Of a DNA stretch of 64,000 nt, positions 38,547 through 51,548 are shown piece after piece. The translations under genes were made by a program, and so were the position numbers. Numbering within the stretch: the stretch's first letter is position 1; each line of letters begins with the position of its first letter. The DNA is from Theobroma cacao (lineage: Eukaryota > Streptophyta > Magnoliopsida > Malvales > Malvaceae): NCBI RefSeq assembly GCF_000208745.1, contig NC_030852.1, positions 26,459,471 to 26,523,470 of the forward strand. Direction: 5' to 3'. Below the pieces are notes generated by a model. It saw only the letters and a program-made list of their open reading frames with translations. It had not been told where the DNA came from and made no database searches.

Positions 38547-41500
38547 ATGCGTTTAACTTCGAAACGAAGGCTCTATCATTTCACGAAAACGAGACTCTCT
38601 CGTCTGAAATCAGCCTCCTTTTGTACATCGGCTGAAAACGACGCCGCAGCCGAGGAAATCGCCGCTATCCTCGAAAAAAAGGACTGGAAACGCCTTCTGG
38701 AAACAACATCAGAATTGGAAAACAAGCTAAACCCTGAAACGGTTCACTCGATTCTTCACCAAAGCTCGGTTCGTGATCCCAAGCGCCTCTTTAATTTCTT
38801 TAACTGGGCAATTCACCAAGTCCCCAACCCTCAAAATTTGGATTCTTTTTCATTTCTAGCGATTATTTTATGTAATTCAAAGCTGTTTCGTGATGCCAAT
38901 ATGGTTTTAGACAAAATGGTTCAGACCAGGAGGCCTGTTCAGGCCGTTTTGGCTTCAATTATTAGGTGTTATAAGGAGTATAAAGGGAATGATGCAGGGG
39001 TTTTTGAGATTTTGATTGATTGTTATAAAAAAGTGGGTTCTTGGAATAATGCTGTTTACGTTTTTTTGGGTGCTAAAGAAGGTGGGTTTTTGCCTGGTTT
39101 GGTTTGTTGTAATAATTTTTTGGGTGATTTGGTTAAGTTTAATAAGTTGGATTTGTTTTGGAAGGTTTTTGACGGGATGGTAGATGCTAAACTGGTTCCT
39201 GATGTTTATACTTTTACTAACGTGATTAATGCTCATTGTCGAGTTGGGGATATTGAGAAGGCAAAAAGGGTGATACTTGAGATGGAGGAGAAGGGATGTA
39301 CTCCTGGTTTGGTTACTTATAATGTTATGATTGGTGGATTGTGTAGAGCTGGTGTTGTTGATGAAGCATTGAAGTTAAAGAAGTCCATGGCTGAAAAGGG
39401 TTTTGCTCCCGATGCTTATACTTACAATACGCTTATTGATGGGTTTTGTAGGGAAAAGAGATTCAGTGAAGCAAAATTGATGATGACAGAAATGCGCCGT
39501 GCAGGTTTAAATCCTAACCATTTTGCTTACACAGCTTTGATTGATGGGCTCATGAAACAAGGGAATGTTGTGGAGGGTTTCCGAGTCAAGGATGAGATGG
39601 TTGCTCGTGGAATTAAATTGAACGTGTTCACATATAATGCGCTCATTAGTGGTGTCTGTAAGGCTGGCGACTTAGAGAAGGCAAAAGCTCTGTTCAATGA
39701 GATGGTTTGGATTGGCGCTGAACCTGATGCACAAACGTTTAGTATTTTGATTGAGAGTTATTCTCGAGCAAAAAAAATTGATAAGGCGTATGAACTGCTT
39801 AATGAGATGAAGAGGAGCAACTTGACACCCACATTGTACACTTATAGTGGGATAATTAATGGCCTATGCCATTGTGGAGATCTTGAACGGGCTAATCATG
39901 TTTTGGATGCAATGGTTGAGGGAGGGTTGAAGCCCAATCTTGTTATCTATACAAATCTGATCAAAGGTCATATCCAGAAAAGTAGATTTGAAGAAGCAAG
40001 AAGGATTCTAGACAGAATGATGGAGAAAGGGGTACTGCCTGATGTCATTTGTTGCAATACTCTTATAAGTGGCTTATGTAAGGCCCAAAAGATGGATGAA
40101 GCAAGGAGTTGCTTAGTTGAAATGGTTGACAGGGGATTGAAGCCAAATGCACATACCTATGGGGCTTTCATCCATGGATATGCTAAGGCAGGGGAAATTG
40201 AGGCTGTAGAAAGGTGTTTTAAAGAGATGCAAAATTATGGTATAGCTCCTAATAATGTTATTTATTCTGAATTGATTAACAGCCACTGCAAGGCGGGAAA
40301 TGTAACGGAGGCTCTTTCCACATTAAGGTGCATGTCTGAACAAGGCGTGGTCCCTGATGTGAAGACTTACACTGTCCTCATCCATGGCCTTGCAACAAAT
40401 GGCAGAATTAATGATGCGAGGGATGTTTTCTCTCAACTTCATGGCAAGGGTATAGTGCCTGATGTTTTCACTTATACTTCTCTCATTTCTGGCTTTTGTA
40501 AGCTGGGTGATATGAAGGCAGCTCTCAATCTTTATAAAGAGATGTGCCAGAAAAGCATTGCTCCAAACATTGTTACGTATAACACGTTGATTGGTGGTCT
40601 GTGTAAGGCAGGTAACATTGAGAAAGCTAGGAAGGTGTTTAATGAAATCTCACAGAAAGCCTTGGCACCTAATACCAAGAGTTATACTATGATTATAGAT
40701 GGATATTGCAAATCTGGAAATTTAACTCAGGCATTTCAGTTACTGGACGAAATGCCCTCAAGGGGTGTTCCACCAGATAGTTTTGCTTATTGTGCCCTTG
40801 TTGATGGATGCTGTAAAGAAGGAAAATTGGAGAAGGCTCTCTCTTTATTTTATGAAATGGTGAGGAAGGGCTTTGCTTCCACGACTGCTTTCAATGCATT
40901 GATTGATGGATTGTGCAAGTCAGGGAAACCGAATGATGCTAATGGGCTGTTAGAAGACATGGTTGATAAGTGTATCACACCAAATCATATAACCTACACA
41001 ATCCTGATTGATCATCACTGCAAGGCAGGAGAGATGAAAGAAGCTGAAAATCTCTTTCTGGAAATGCAAAGGAGGAATCTGGTTCCAAATACTGTAACTT
41101 ACACCTTGCTTTTACATGGTTACGACAGATTAGGGAGGAGAGCTGAGATGTTTGCTCTTTTTGAGAGGATGGCAGCAAATGCGGTCGAACCTGATGAAAT
41201 AATCTATGGTCTTATGACTAATGCACACTTGAAAGAAAATAATTTGATTGGAAACTTGAAGCTGTTGGATGAAATATTAGTGAAGGATGTTGTCTTGGAT
41301 CAAAAATGGTCTTCTCTGCTGCTGGATGCAGTATGCAAAAGAGAGGAATTTTCTGAAGTTGTAAAGTTTCTTGATGAAATGGCAGAGCAAGGACTGAGGC
41401 TCAGTCCTGTTACATGTCACAAGCTAGTTCGAAGTTTTCATGATAAAGGAAGTCTGGAGAAAGCAGAACAAGTTCTGGAGAGTTTGGTCCAGTTTGGATG

Positions 41501-41612
41501 GGTTCCAAACTCCACCAGTGTACATAGTATAAACCATAAAGATCATGATGATGCAAACTCTGAGAGTCCTGGCAATTTCTCAAAGCAAGTGACATTTGGG
41601 GTTGCTTGTTAG
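38547..41612 (+). CDS. P-class pentatricopeptide repeat protein, probably mitochondrial
   Basis: Single-exon gene, 1021 residues from the ATG at 38547. The frame stays open upstream to an ATG at 38376, but those 57 residues are Phe/Pro-rich translation of T/C-rich leader. The inner start has a better context (CAACAATGCG) and yields an Arg-rich, acid-free N-terminus (MRLTSKRRLYHFTKTRLSRL) typical of a mitochondrial presequence. PPR proteins of this class bind organellar RNA and stabilise, splice or help translate it. I count 24 consecutive motifs (residues 150-988), all 35 long except motif 18 with 34, with no editing-type E or DYW tail. The end is a 33-residue tail. It resembles the large mitochondrial PPR group including At5g61990. 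Target RNA is unknown. It is convergent with the AGD gene. Confidence 0.95.
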   Translation: MRLTSKRRLYHFTKTRLSRLKSASFCTSAENDAAAEEIAAILEKKDWKRLLETTSELENKLNPETVHSILHQSSVRDPKRLFNFFNWAIHQVPNPQNLDSFSFLAIILCNSKLFRDANMVLDKMVQTRRPVQAVLASIIRCYKEYKGNDAGVFEILIDCYKKVGSWNNAVYVFLGAKEGGFLPGLVCCNNFLGDLVKFNKLDLFWKVFDGMVDAKLVPDVYTFTNVINAHCRVGDIEKAKRVILEMEEKGCTPGLVTYNVMIGGLCRAGVVDEALKLKKSMAEKGFAPDAYTYNTLIDGFCREKRFSEAKLMMTEMRRAGLNPNHFAYTALIDGLMKQGNVVEGFRVKDEMVARGIKLNVFTYNALISGVCKAGDLEKAKALFNEMVWIGAEPDAQTFSILIESYSRAKKIDKAYELLNEMKRSNLTPTLYTYSGIINGLCHCGDLERANHVLDAMVEGGLKPNLVIYTNLIKGHIQKSRFEEARRILDRMMEKGVLPDVICCNTLISGLCKAQKMDEARSCLVEMVDRGLKPNAHTYGAFIHGYAKAGEIEAVERCFKEMQNYGIAPNNVIYSELINSHCKAGNVTEALSTLRCMSEQGVVPDVKTYTVLIHGLATNGRINDARDVFSQLHGKGIVPDVFTYTSLISGFCKLGDMKAALNLYKEMCQKSIAPNIVTYNTLIGGLCKAGNIEKARKVFNEISQKALAPNTKSYTMIIDGYCKSGNLTQAFQLLDEMPSRGVPPDSFAYCALVDGCCKEGKLEKALSLFYEMVRKGFASTTAFNALIDGLCKSGKPNDANGLLEDMVDKCITPNHITYTILIDHHCKAGEMKEAENLFLEMQRRNLVPNTVTYTLLLHGYDRLGRRAEMFALFERMAANAVEPDEIIYGLMTNAHLKENNLIGNLKLLDEILVKDVVLDQKWSSLLLDAVCKREEFSEVVKFLDEMAEQGLRLSPVTCHKLVRSFHDKGSLEKAEQVLESLVQFGWVPNSTSVHSINHKDHDDANSESPGNFSKQVTFGVAC

Positions 41613-42533
41613 GTGTAAGCATAGTTACGGGAGAAGCAAACTAGACCAACTGTTCTTTTTTTCCCTTCCCAGTTAAAATTCACGGAATCAACAATGGAAG
41701 CTGGTTTGTGCTGGTGCTACAGTATACTAACCTTTCGCAGGGCTTAGAAATTAAGGGGTATGCGAAACTTCTGGTTTTAACAATTTGCAGCCATTTGGAA
41801 ACTAGTCGTTGTGGATACTTCCTATCAAAATGGAAGGTTCAGCACCCCCAGAAATGCTTACATGTTTATTTTGAATAAGCTTTGTAGGCGTGAATACAAG
41901 CTTTTGTTACATTGTTTGCCGCTCAAAGGTTAGTATTAGACTTTCATTCTTCTTTGCTGGGAATCTTTTTGGATGGGAGGGGTTGCTATTTTGGACAAAT
42001 GGTCCCTGGGAATTAACATTATCTTTTTAATAACATTTAGGGAGGCCGTCTTACCTTTTTATCTGCTTCATTTCATTGCATTTGTTAATATATTTCCGGG
42101 ATTAAACGAATAAAGGGTTGAATGCTCTCCCTGCTATCTTAATCCTTTTGGGATGAAAGGATGACAAACATGATGTTATATAACTGCGTTAAAAGAAGCA
42201 AATGCTTAAATTGTCTTGACATAAGAGAAACAAAATAGGACAACTTACAACTATGACCTATTAAGCTCAATAAAGAAGAAAATAGACCACCTCAAGGGGA
42301 AATATAAATCGCAGAGCATAAACAACATAAGCTACCATAACACAGCAGCCAACGAAATGGCAGTGTGAGGAATTACATACACTTGTTGTAGTTGACATCG
42401 CAAGCCAAACTTATAACCTGTCTACCAAGTTCAGCCCTAACCTTTCCAAGTGATAGGCTTCTGATTTTCCAATTCTTAATAGAACAGTCATCTATTTCTT
42501 GCATTCTCAGTCCTTTGCTGTCTCTTTTAGGTA
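41613..42533. other. Convergent 3' region between the PPR and AGD genes
   Basis: 921 bases holding the 3' UTRs of both genes. No additional frame or RNA gene is recognised. The 3' ends cannot be fixed. Confidence 0.6.
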
Positions 42534-45500
42534 CTATCTGTGTGTGTCTGTTAAGAGCGCCAAGACCTCATTATCATCAATGCCTGATGCTGATGCAAGC
42601 TGAAGCGCAGTGTTACCTTCTCCATCTACAGCATGCGGGTCTGCTCCCCTGCAATTGTGGAACTGGGTGAGTTGCCTTCACAGCACTGGGAAAAATAACT
42701 AGCGTAAACAAAGTTATGGATACATATTCCAGAAATGATGAAAAAGAGGGCAGAAGAACATTTTTCATCCTCAACCTCTCAAGATGGCCTTGTATTGATA
42801 GTGTGTGCAGCAACAAGCTTTTCCATGACCTACACGCAAATGCTTTTTCCTCTTCTTTTGAAATAAAATCCTTTTCCTTTATTCTAGTTTTGGAGGAAGG
42901 ATGGATCTTATCAATGTACATTTTCCACTAAAAGAGAACAAAAAATCATTTCAGACGTTTTCACGTATCCTACCGAGGAGGTGGATTGTTATCTATCAAA
43001 TTCAAACATGGGAGTTTCAACCGAGTGGCTAATGTAACGAAGACAATATGAAGACTTGTGACAATGAAACTGAACATTTCACTCATTGAGGTACCATTTC
43101 TTATGCCCTCAATCAGAAGCATTTTTAGACAGTATGATAAAGAATCTATATCTTATGAAGTAGCAGCCAAATACTAATGTGAACCAGACAATTACATCAT
43201 AGAAATAATGATTGCGAAGTAACAATGACACAGTGGTAGAATAATATTTGTATCAGTAATTGTATAATATTGGTTTCCCCCATGATGACAATAGCCAGAC
43301 TATAGTGTAACCATAGGCCAGGTATTCATATGCATGTGAACAAGGGAAAGCAAATAACCTCCTCGCAACTATTGCATGAAACAGAACCATTAAACCAATA
43401 TTTTCTTTAGAGAATCTACTGCAGTGTCATGTTCACCATGCTCAAAGCGAGAATACTGAAGAAAAAGAAAATTGAAAAGAAAATGTTTTACCTCTTCTGA
43501 GCATCATAAAGAGCACGATCCCCTCAACGGAGATAGAGCAAAAAGAAATTAAGAAAATGAAATATCACCTTGTAAGCAGCAATTTTGCTATTGAAGATTT
43601 CCCGCTAACAACACAAAGATGAAGCGGTGTCCGACCTCTTGAATCAGAAGCATTTATGTTTGCACCATACTGAAGGAGAAGCTCCACCATGCCAATGTCA
43701 GTGGTCAGGCAGGCGAGATGAAGTAGAGAACAACCATCAGAACACTCCTTTTCAATCTGATCTTCACTTTTGTTTAATGAGTTCAAATATCTGGAGGGCT
43801 GATCCAGAGAGTCACCTGCAAAGCAATCAAAGTTGTGATGAGGGATTTCTTGGTCTTCCCATAACATTACTTTTGGTAAGAGTTAAGGATGTACAATATG
43901 ATGCTTGCCCATGGATAGCATTGACATCTGCTCCAGAGCAAACAATGTGGCGGTATACAGCTTTTTGGTCATTAGCACGGACACTTTCCCACACCTCTTC
44001 TGCCACTGCAAGGAGATGCTGATTGTCCTGTTTCTTAGAAACAAAAGCTTTCTCTGCATACTGAAATAATCAGAAACCATCAACTCTACATCCAGAAGTA
44101 GAGATCTTAAGCCTATTATTACAGGCATACAGTTGCCCACCACATATACTATTTTAAGAACATTACACAAGCAAATTTTGTGACAGCTTTTTTTTTTTAA
44201 TAATTGGGGGAGGGGGGATTTGAACCCTACTTTTTAAACAGGGGGATCATGCACCAACCAATGAGCCAAATGCTCAGGTGCAAATTTTGTGACAGCTTGG
44301 AAATCATATTGCGAAGATTATCAAAGGGGTCAGACAATTCTACATCCTACCATGCGTAAACAGCAGAATATATAATTGAAGTATTGATGCACATGAACAG
44401 AATTTCAAGCTGCAATCAGACTTTCTGGGAAACATAAAAGGCCATAAAGGAAAAAAAAGTAGGGGTTATAGTTGAGGTTCCTAGAACTGCATCCAAAAGT
44501 GCAGAAGAAAATGGAAACACAGAAGGACTATGAAATAAAAGTACAGATTCAAACAATGAACAGAACACCAAAAGAAATACAGAGTACGGTTTTAAATAAT
44601 AAAAAAGGGTGACCTGGGAGCCTCATAGTTAGTGAGCCCTATCAGATCCAAAAGCAAGCCTTGAATTGGCCCAAAATGGCCAGCCTAGAAATCAATTTGC
44701 CTAGCAGAATACCTAAATTTACTGCCTACAGCCCCATTTCCTGTGCATATGTGTCTCAAATTGAATTATCTGAGCACAGAGTTCACAATGACACTTTAAT
44801 GCTATCACACGAGTGCTTTCATCTCCAAAAGAAGTTAGTCATTGTTTTGGATGCAGTTCTCTAAGTTCTCAGAAAGGAAATGAAGACTGAAGACTGAAGA
44901 GGTTACTTCCAAGTCCAGACGTTCCTCTTCCTTTGGCTAGAAGTTTGCTATAATCTTAGCTGTTTCTTCTTCGTCATCTCATCTACTCTTGCTAGTTGCT
45001 ATAAGCAATGTATCTTCAGAAGGCAAGGAAACAATGATTTGCTCAAATGGGCCAATAACAGGAGCTATTGGTCTCACAAGTGAGCCAAGCAGTCAATGTT
45101 TGTTGAACTTACCTAGCAAAAACCTCTACACAGGTGGTTCATTTTGAAAATTGACATCCAAAACATGTATAAAAGAGCAATGAAGTCAAGGAAGAGACTA
45201 GCTCATGGAATTCTTCTACAGACTGATAATTATCAAATAATATAATATTGATTTTGTGTCTTTTTGAAACATCTAATAGATATTTTCTACAGTACAAAAA
45301 GAAATCCCTTATAACCAAAACTGCATTTGACCAAAAAGTTATGATTTATGACATCAAGCAACATGTTGAAAATTATAAATAAGAAAATATTACTGCAAAG
45401 TTAAAGCCAGATCAGCAGCAATTATTGAGGCATTCTCATTTGAGCAAAAAGAGATAATGAAATTCCAAGAGAAGAAACTGAATTATTCAGGGCAATACCT

Positions 45501-48500
45501 TTGCATGAATGAACAACTCCTTCACTGAAATCGGATCATTGTAACTAGGTTTCATTGTGAGAAGCTGTTTATGTACATCAGACTTTGAAGAACTACACCA
45601 CAAGAAGTAACAACTTACTAGCATAAAAAAAGTTATCCAATCAGATCATATATGTGTTACTTACCCTACAGGCATGGCAGTTCTTGTACTTCTTGAGTGC
45701 AACAACTCCTCCCAGATTGAGTTTGCATAGATATTGCCCAGTGATTGAAACAAAGCCAGGACAGATGGTTCCCACACTTTAACGTCAAGTGTCAGTGATC
45801 TTATCTGAGTAAAAGGTTATATAGAAGCTGAATGAATAGATCAGAGAAAAAAAAAGGAAAAAAGAAATATAAAGAAAGAATTAGTGTATGAATATAAGAC
45901 AAGGATGACAGCAAGTCCTACTCCAAAAAGAAAAACAAGGGACAAATGTTTCACGTCCTAAGACCAAGAAAAATTAATTTTATATTGACAAACCTGCTAA
46001 CATGATTAAAAAAGTATTCTTTGTTCCCATCTTTTGCATCTTTCATGTACACACAGAAACTTACACAAGGATATTGTCTAATGCATTATAAACATTGCCT
46101 AATCCGTTAGCTTGCATCAAGGAAAATGCGTTAGTTTTGAGTTGAGTACAAGTAAGAGTGACAACATGGGCCAAACCAAAATTTATGTCTAAGAGACACA
46201 TTAAAGAAACAAATAAAGTGTTACATTCAGAAATAGAAAAGCTAAAACAAGAAATTTCTGCCCTCTTTCTCAATTTGTTTGAGGCATACTTAATTTCATT
46301 TGCTAAGCTCTTAATTTCCCAAAGTTGTTTGAAAGTTTCAAATTCTCAACAGCACTCTGTGACCAAAAAACTTTCTTAACATCCTTTAAAGGGATTCGAA
46401 GACCTTACATACAGTTAGTTATTCCTGATTCTTTAAAAAACATTAAACAAGTTGCCAATATCAGGTCATAGACAGATATAAGGTTTGCTGAACACATATA
46501 GATGACATACCTTTGATATATGTACACCAAGATTACGATGAACTCCAGAACATTCAATGCATATAAGGACACCGAGGTTTAAAGATGCCCAGTCTGGCTC
46601 AGGTGCACCACAGTCGACACATTTATCATTCCCAGCTACCCTTCTTAAGATATCAATTGGCTTTTCACTCTTTATGCAATACCCTTGATGCTGCAAACTT
46701 CTCGATATATCTAAATGACTTCCAGAGGAGAGATTCTGAGATGTATGTTCTCCAACTGCTGTCTGATAAGCATCAGAGGAATCTACTAGTGAACTACAAT
46801 CACTGGCAGAGCAATTATCAGCAGTTCCCATGTTGTAAGCAGAGAGGCACTGACATAAAAGTTGCATGGTCATTTACAAAGATAAAATAATCAGAGGATA
46901 TTTAGTGAGGAACACTTGATTAATGCCCCTTTTTCCCCAATTCAAGAAAATACTTTTTGAAGAAAATTAAATAAATGTATATCTCATTCTATTTTTTGGT
47001 TGAGGAAAAACAAGGCATATGTAGGTGCTTTCGGCTTTCCACCCCCCCTCCCCCCACAATTTTGTTTAAAAGAAAATTCCGTCGATTACCTTCTCAGGTG
47101 TTTGGAAACTCAATAATGAAGCAATTACTCCAGTTATTTTTTCAATCCAATCCCTTTGGTCCAGTGCATTCTCTGCCTGCATTGCCAAGCGAATACTTTT
47201 GAGAATCTACTGCTAAATATGCAAGCAAATCCAAACTTCATAACCACAAAAGGTTTGCAGGAAAAAGTCAGAGTCACAAATAAAAGCGTCAGTTACATAT
47301 TCACCAAGAAATTGAAGTATTGATCAAAAACCTGCAATGTATAGATTTTTGTTGGTGAGATGATTCTGAAACAAAACCTTAAATCTGACTGATCTGCGTC
47401 AACCTTAATTGTTGCTGTCAGCAAGTTTACAGTGTGACGTGCAACAGATTTTTCATCATGTACGCCACCATGGTAGTGAGAAGAAAGCCATCGACTTAGC
47501 AGCCCAGGACCACTTTCAGAGGGACCACTCCTTTGTATAGCAGACTGACTTCCACCTGCCTGAATGAGTAACATTTAGTAAGAGGAGAAAATGAATGAGA
47601 AAACATTTACAGCCTATAGTATTATAAGTTATCTTCCATCTAGTGACTTACAGAAGACCAGGCAAATGGTTTACGATAGTAGTACAACATCCCTTGACTA
47701 TCAAGAACAAAAAACCTTCTCTTCCAGTCACCCCTCAAGTTTGAGGAACGTTTTGAAAGATAACCTTGTCGTATGGTTTGAACCTAAGTAATGGTAGTGT
47801 CAGCTATGGAAATGTAAAGGAACTCCTTAAGAAAAAAAATAATTAAAATTGAAACCAAGTTAAAATTTTCTAAGAGAAGTTGCAAAAGTTGAGCAATAGA
47901 TTAGATAATACCTTTCCCTTTTCAGCAGATTGCATAACTGCCTCAATAACTTTCTGGGAACCCCTTGCAAAAGGTCGCATACCATCCGCTGTGGCAGGAC
48001 AAACATAGCAGGACTGCTTACTCTTGAGATCAATCTGCCTGATATGTTCCTGCATCCTTTCACTTAGAGATGCCTGTTCATAGTTAGAACATTCCCTTGA
48101 CTGTTGTGCATAAGCCAAGACCTGCAACCCAGCAGCACTAGTTCTAGTCATTCTCCCAATTAAGAGAAATCAAAAGTTCGAAGAATGAAGAAAAGAGCTT
48201 CTGAGGAAGACTTTATTGGCAGAAAACTGGAGAAAAAGATCTATATTTCCTCGGGAAAGAAAATCAATGGAAGTTTCCCAAGGAATTTGCTTGCTTATGG
48301 CCACTTTTATTACAGGAGGAGGACCTCATAATTAAGAAAGGAGCTGGATTCTGATGTAGAAAAAAGGAGGGAAAAGAAATACTAACGCTCTTGAGGCAAA
48401 GTTTTTCTCTTTATTAGAGGAGAAAAAAGCTTGTCACAGGAGTGGTTGGAAGCACCAGTTGGCAAAAAAATGACTCAAGGCTTACCACTTCCATCTACTT

Positions 48501-51500
48501 TGCTTGACCAGAATATTGTGCTAGTGATTCCAGAAGAATAATAGCATCATCCTGGATATTAAATTACAACAGGCACCTTTGATACAAGTGGTATCAATTA
48601 AAAGAAAGATTTAAAAATTTTGAAGCATTTTTGGATATTAATGTGGGCTCTAGTCATTTAATTTTTGCAGTAAATCAGATCAGAAGGAGATCTTATCTGG
48701 GCCCCTATCATACTTCTTTCTGAAGTAGAAATCAGTCTCACTGTAGCAGGTATTAGCAATGAGAACACTTATATTAGCTTCATTGTTGTGTCATAAGGGA
48801 GCAAAGGACAAATCCCACTCTCACTTGCCAATGACAAGGATACTTAGCAGGCACAAGCTCCTGTATTAACTCCTAGTCACGTAGAAGAATCTAAAGCAAC
48901 TGTTGATGAAATCCTTATGGTAGACCAGCTTAGTTTTAGCATTATAGTCCAAAACAGTTTGTTATGCATTCTCATATTGAGAACAGGCAAAGTTATCTTC
49001 TCAAAGTTAGGAAGATTGCTTTAGTTATATTACCTTCAGTCACTCACTGACACCGGAAACAAAGATTTTTCTTCATTTAATAGTATATGCTTAAGCTGGA
49101 CAACAAAATTTGGACCCTGTGCTTTGAGGGCTCTCATCTTTCACACCCTTTCTACCTTTTTCTATACCTTGCAGAGAATGAGGAAGACGGTATAATAGAT
49201 GAAAGATTTGGCTTTCTGTCCAAGCTACAAAACATATAACTTTCTTCGCAAGAGTGGGTTTCTTGGTGGATTCTTTGAATAATGCAACTTGTAAGGAAAA
49301 GCAACATACAAAAAGCTATAGCTTGTCTCAGCTACTTTTGCTAGTTTCAAAAGAGTTGGCTGCTGGTGTTAGCAGCCTTGTTCAATCTGTTTACATTATT
49401 AAAGAAGTATCAACTTGAAGAAAGAAATCTTCACATTTTTATACGTTAAAAAGTTTGGCAAATTTAACTATCTTTCATTTAATCATTTATGAGGAAAAGT
49501 TACTACGACAAACCTGGTTTATAAAAGGTTCCATCTGATGTAAGAGTTCATATCCCTGCAAAGGAAAAAGGTCCAGAACTTGAACATATTTAGAAGATAC
49601 CACCTGTAAGAAAAAGACAAGTTGTCATCAAGTGGCATTTTCCATACCTGTTTGAAGAAACGAAGGTGAGCATCCATCGTCCCACTAACAGCCTCCAAAA
49701 ATTCAAACCTTTTTTTGGCTTCAAATTTTGAAAGAGCACTAACCTGGACATACAAGAACATGTATATTTACAGCTTCCATTAAAAAAATGCATATAAAAT
49801 TGAACACACATTTGTTAACAAACACAACTTACCAGATTGAAGCGGGCTTGCTCAAATGAGGTTCTTGCAGTATGTAGTTCCTGGAATGTCTCTCTACCAA
49901 ATTAGATTTTGAAAGATAATGGTTAACCATGACAACCTAGTTCATAAATTTATGCACTTGTAAGAAGAATTCTTTGGGTCAAGAAAAAAGTTAATATCGC
50001 ATATACCTCCTCAATGGCCGCAGCTACATCCATCCTAGTGCTTTTCCTTAAAGACAGAAACTTCTCCCTTGCCTGTGTCACAAAACGGGTACCAGCACCA
50101 ATTGCCACCATTTAGAATATACCAGCTAGAATGTTATAAAGCACTAGCTTTAAAAAAAAAGTCCACTAAAGCCAGTTCTCAAATTCATAATGACTAGTTG
50201 TTTCAATCCTAATGAATTCCTATAATACTTACAAGGATTTTCCAGTTCTCAAATTCATAATGACTAGTTGTTTCAATCCTAATGAATTCTTATAATACTT
50301 ATAAGGATGTCAAGTGATTATTGCCAATCGGCAAGAAAATTTAACTTAGTGTCTATTTGGTTATTGCTATGGCTACTTGCAATTTGTTTCGTCAAAGTTG
50401 CTAAAAAGCAAATGATGGAAAAAGCAAAATTATTTTGGTAAAAAATGTGCAAATAATTTAAAGGTAACACATTTTTCAAACCCTTAAATAAAATAACATC
50501 ATCCATTTTGATATTTATAAAAATTCATTTTTTATTAATTTATAATTATTTAAAAAATCATTCTTTCATCCAAAAATGCTTTTTGCCTTATGCTTCCAGA
50601 AATCAGGAGCAAGTAGCAAAGGAACAACAAAACAGAGGCTTTATGATTCATTTTGTGGAAGGACTTTAACTCTGTATAAGAATCTAGAATCAAATCTAAG
50701 ACAAACATTGCACGGTCCCTGTTTCCTATTGCCACCATTCCCCTTCCTCGTTTTTGAGTGCAACATCAATACTCAACATAGGGGAAATTTTAGAAACAGT
50801 GTTTTAAAATGTGCAACAACGAATCAAAATATGGTTGGTAATTTTCATTTTAACAAGATGCACATATGCTTCAAGGTCCCAGCATTTTTCTACAAATTTT
50901 TATTATTAAATTGAAATTTACAACAAATATCAACATGATGCTTATAAACTAAAGGCATCCTTACTACTGGAAAAGTGGAATCAAAAAAGAAAAAACAGAA
51001 GAGTGTTTAACACTTCGAATATGAAACTCACCTGATCATATATAAGTGAAGCCTTGTCAAAACGTTTCCGAGCATCCTGAAGCAATGGTTTCGACAATGA
51101 GTCAGAAAATATGAAAGAAACCAGTTAATGTCACCAAGACTGTCACTTATCAAGTTGTTTCATTGTTTGAGTGAAGAACTCAGATGGAAGCCAGTCACCG
51201 CATTCTGCGGTGATCTAGAAGCAGGTGACACCATTTGTAGGCAGGCAGAAGGCAGTAAAAGAAGATAACCATAGACCTTATCCCTTTAGGTCAAATATGA
51301 AAAGGAATAACAAAATTCATCCACTACACATGCAGGTCAATTAGACATGAATGACAATATGCTGCTCTCAAATGTACCCAAGGACTTTTCAACTGTACAT
51401 GTAGGTAAAACAAATGTCATTAAAGTGCCCACAAGATCCACTTCTTTAACTTTCTCCTTTCAAACAGCAAGAAAGAAAAATGTTCCACTAAAAGCAAAGT

Positions 51501-51505
51501 TAGCA

Positions 51506-51548
<43 letters not shown>

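Noticed and set aside
42960..43045. Possible tRNA-like stretch in an AGD intron
   Set aside because: A-box and B-box consensus not met, no cloverleaf visible, no flanking duplication.
43627..44022. 131-codon plus-strand frame
   Set aside because: Antisense of the AGD ankyrin exon.
44595..44700. Second possible SINE near the true one
   Set aside because: The A-box-like TAGTTAGTGAG fails the required A at position 7, with no B box or target duplication.
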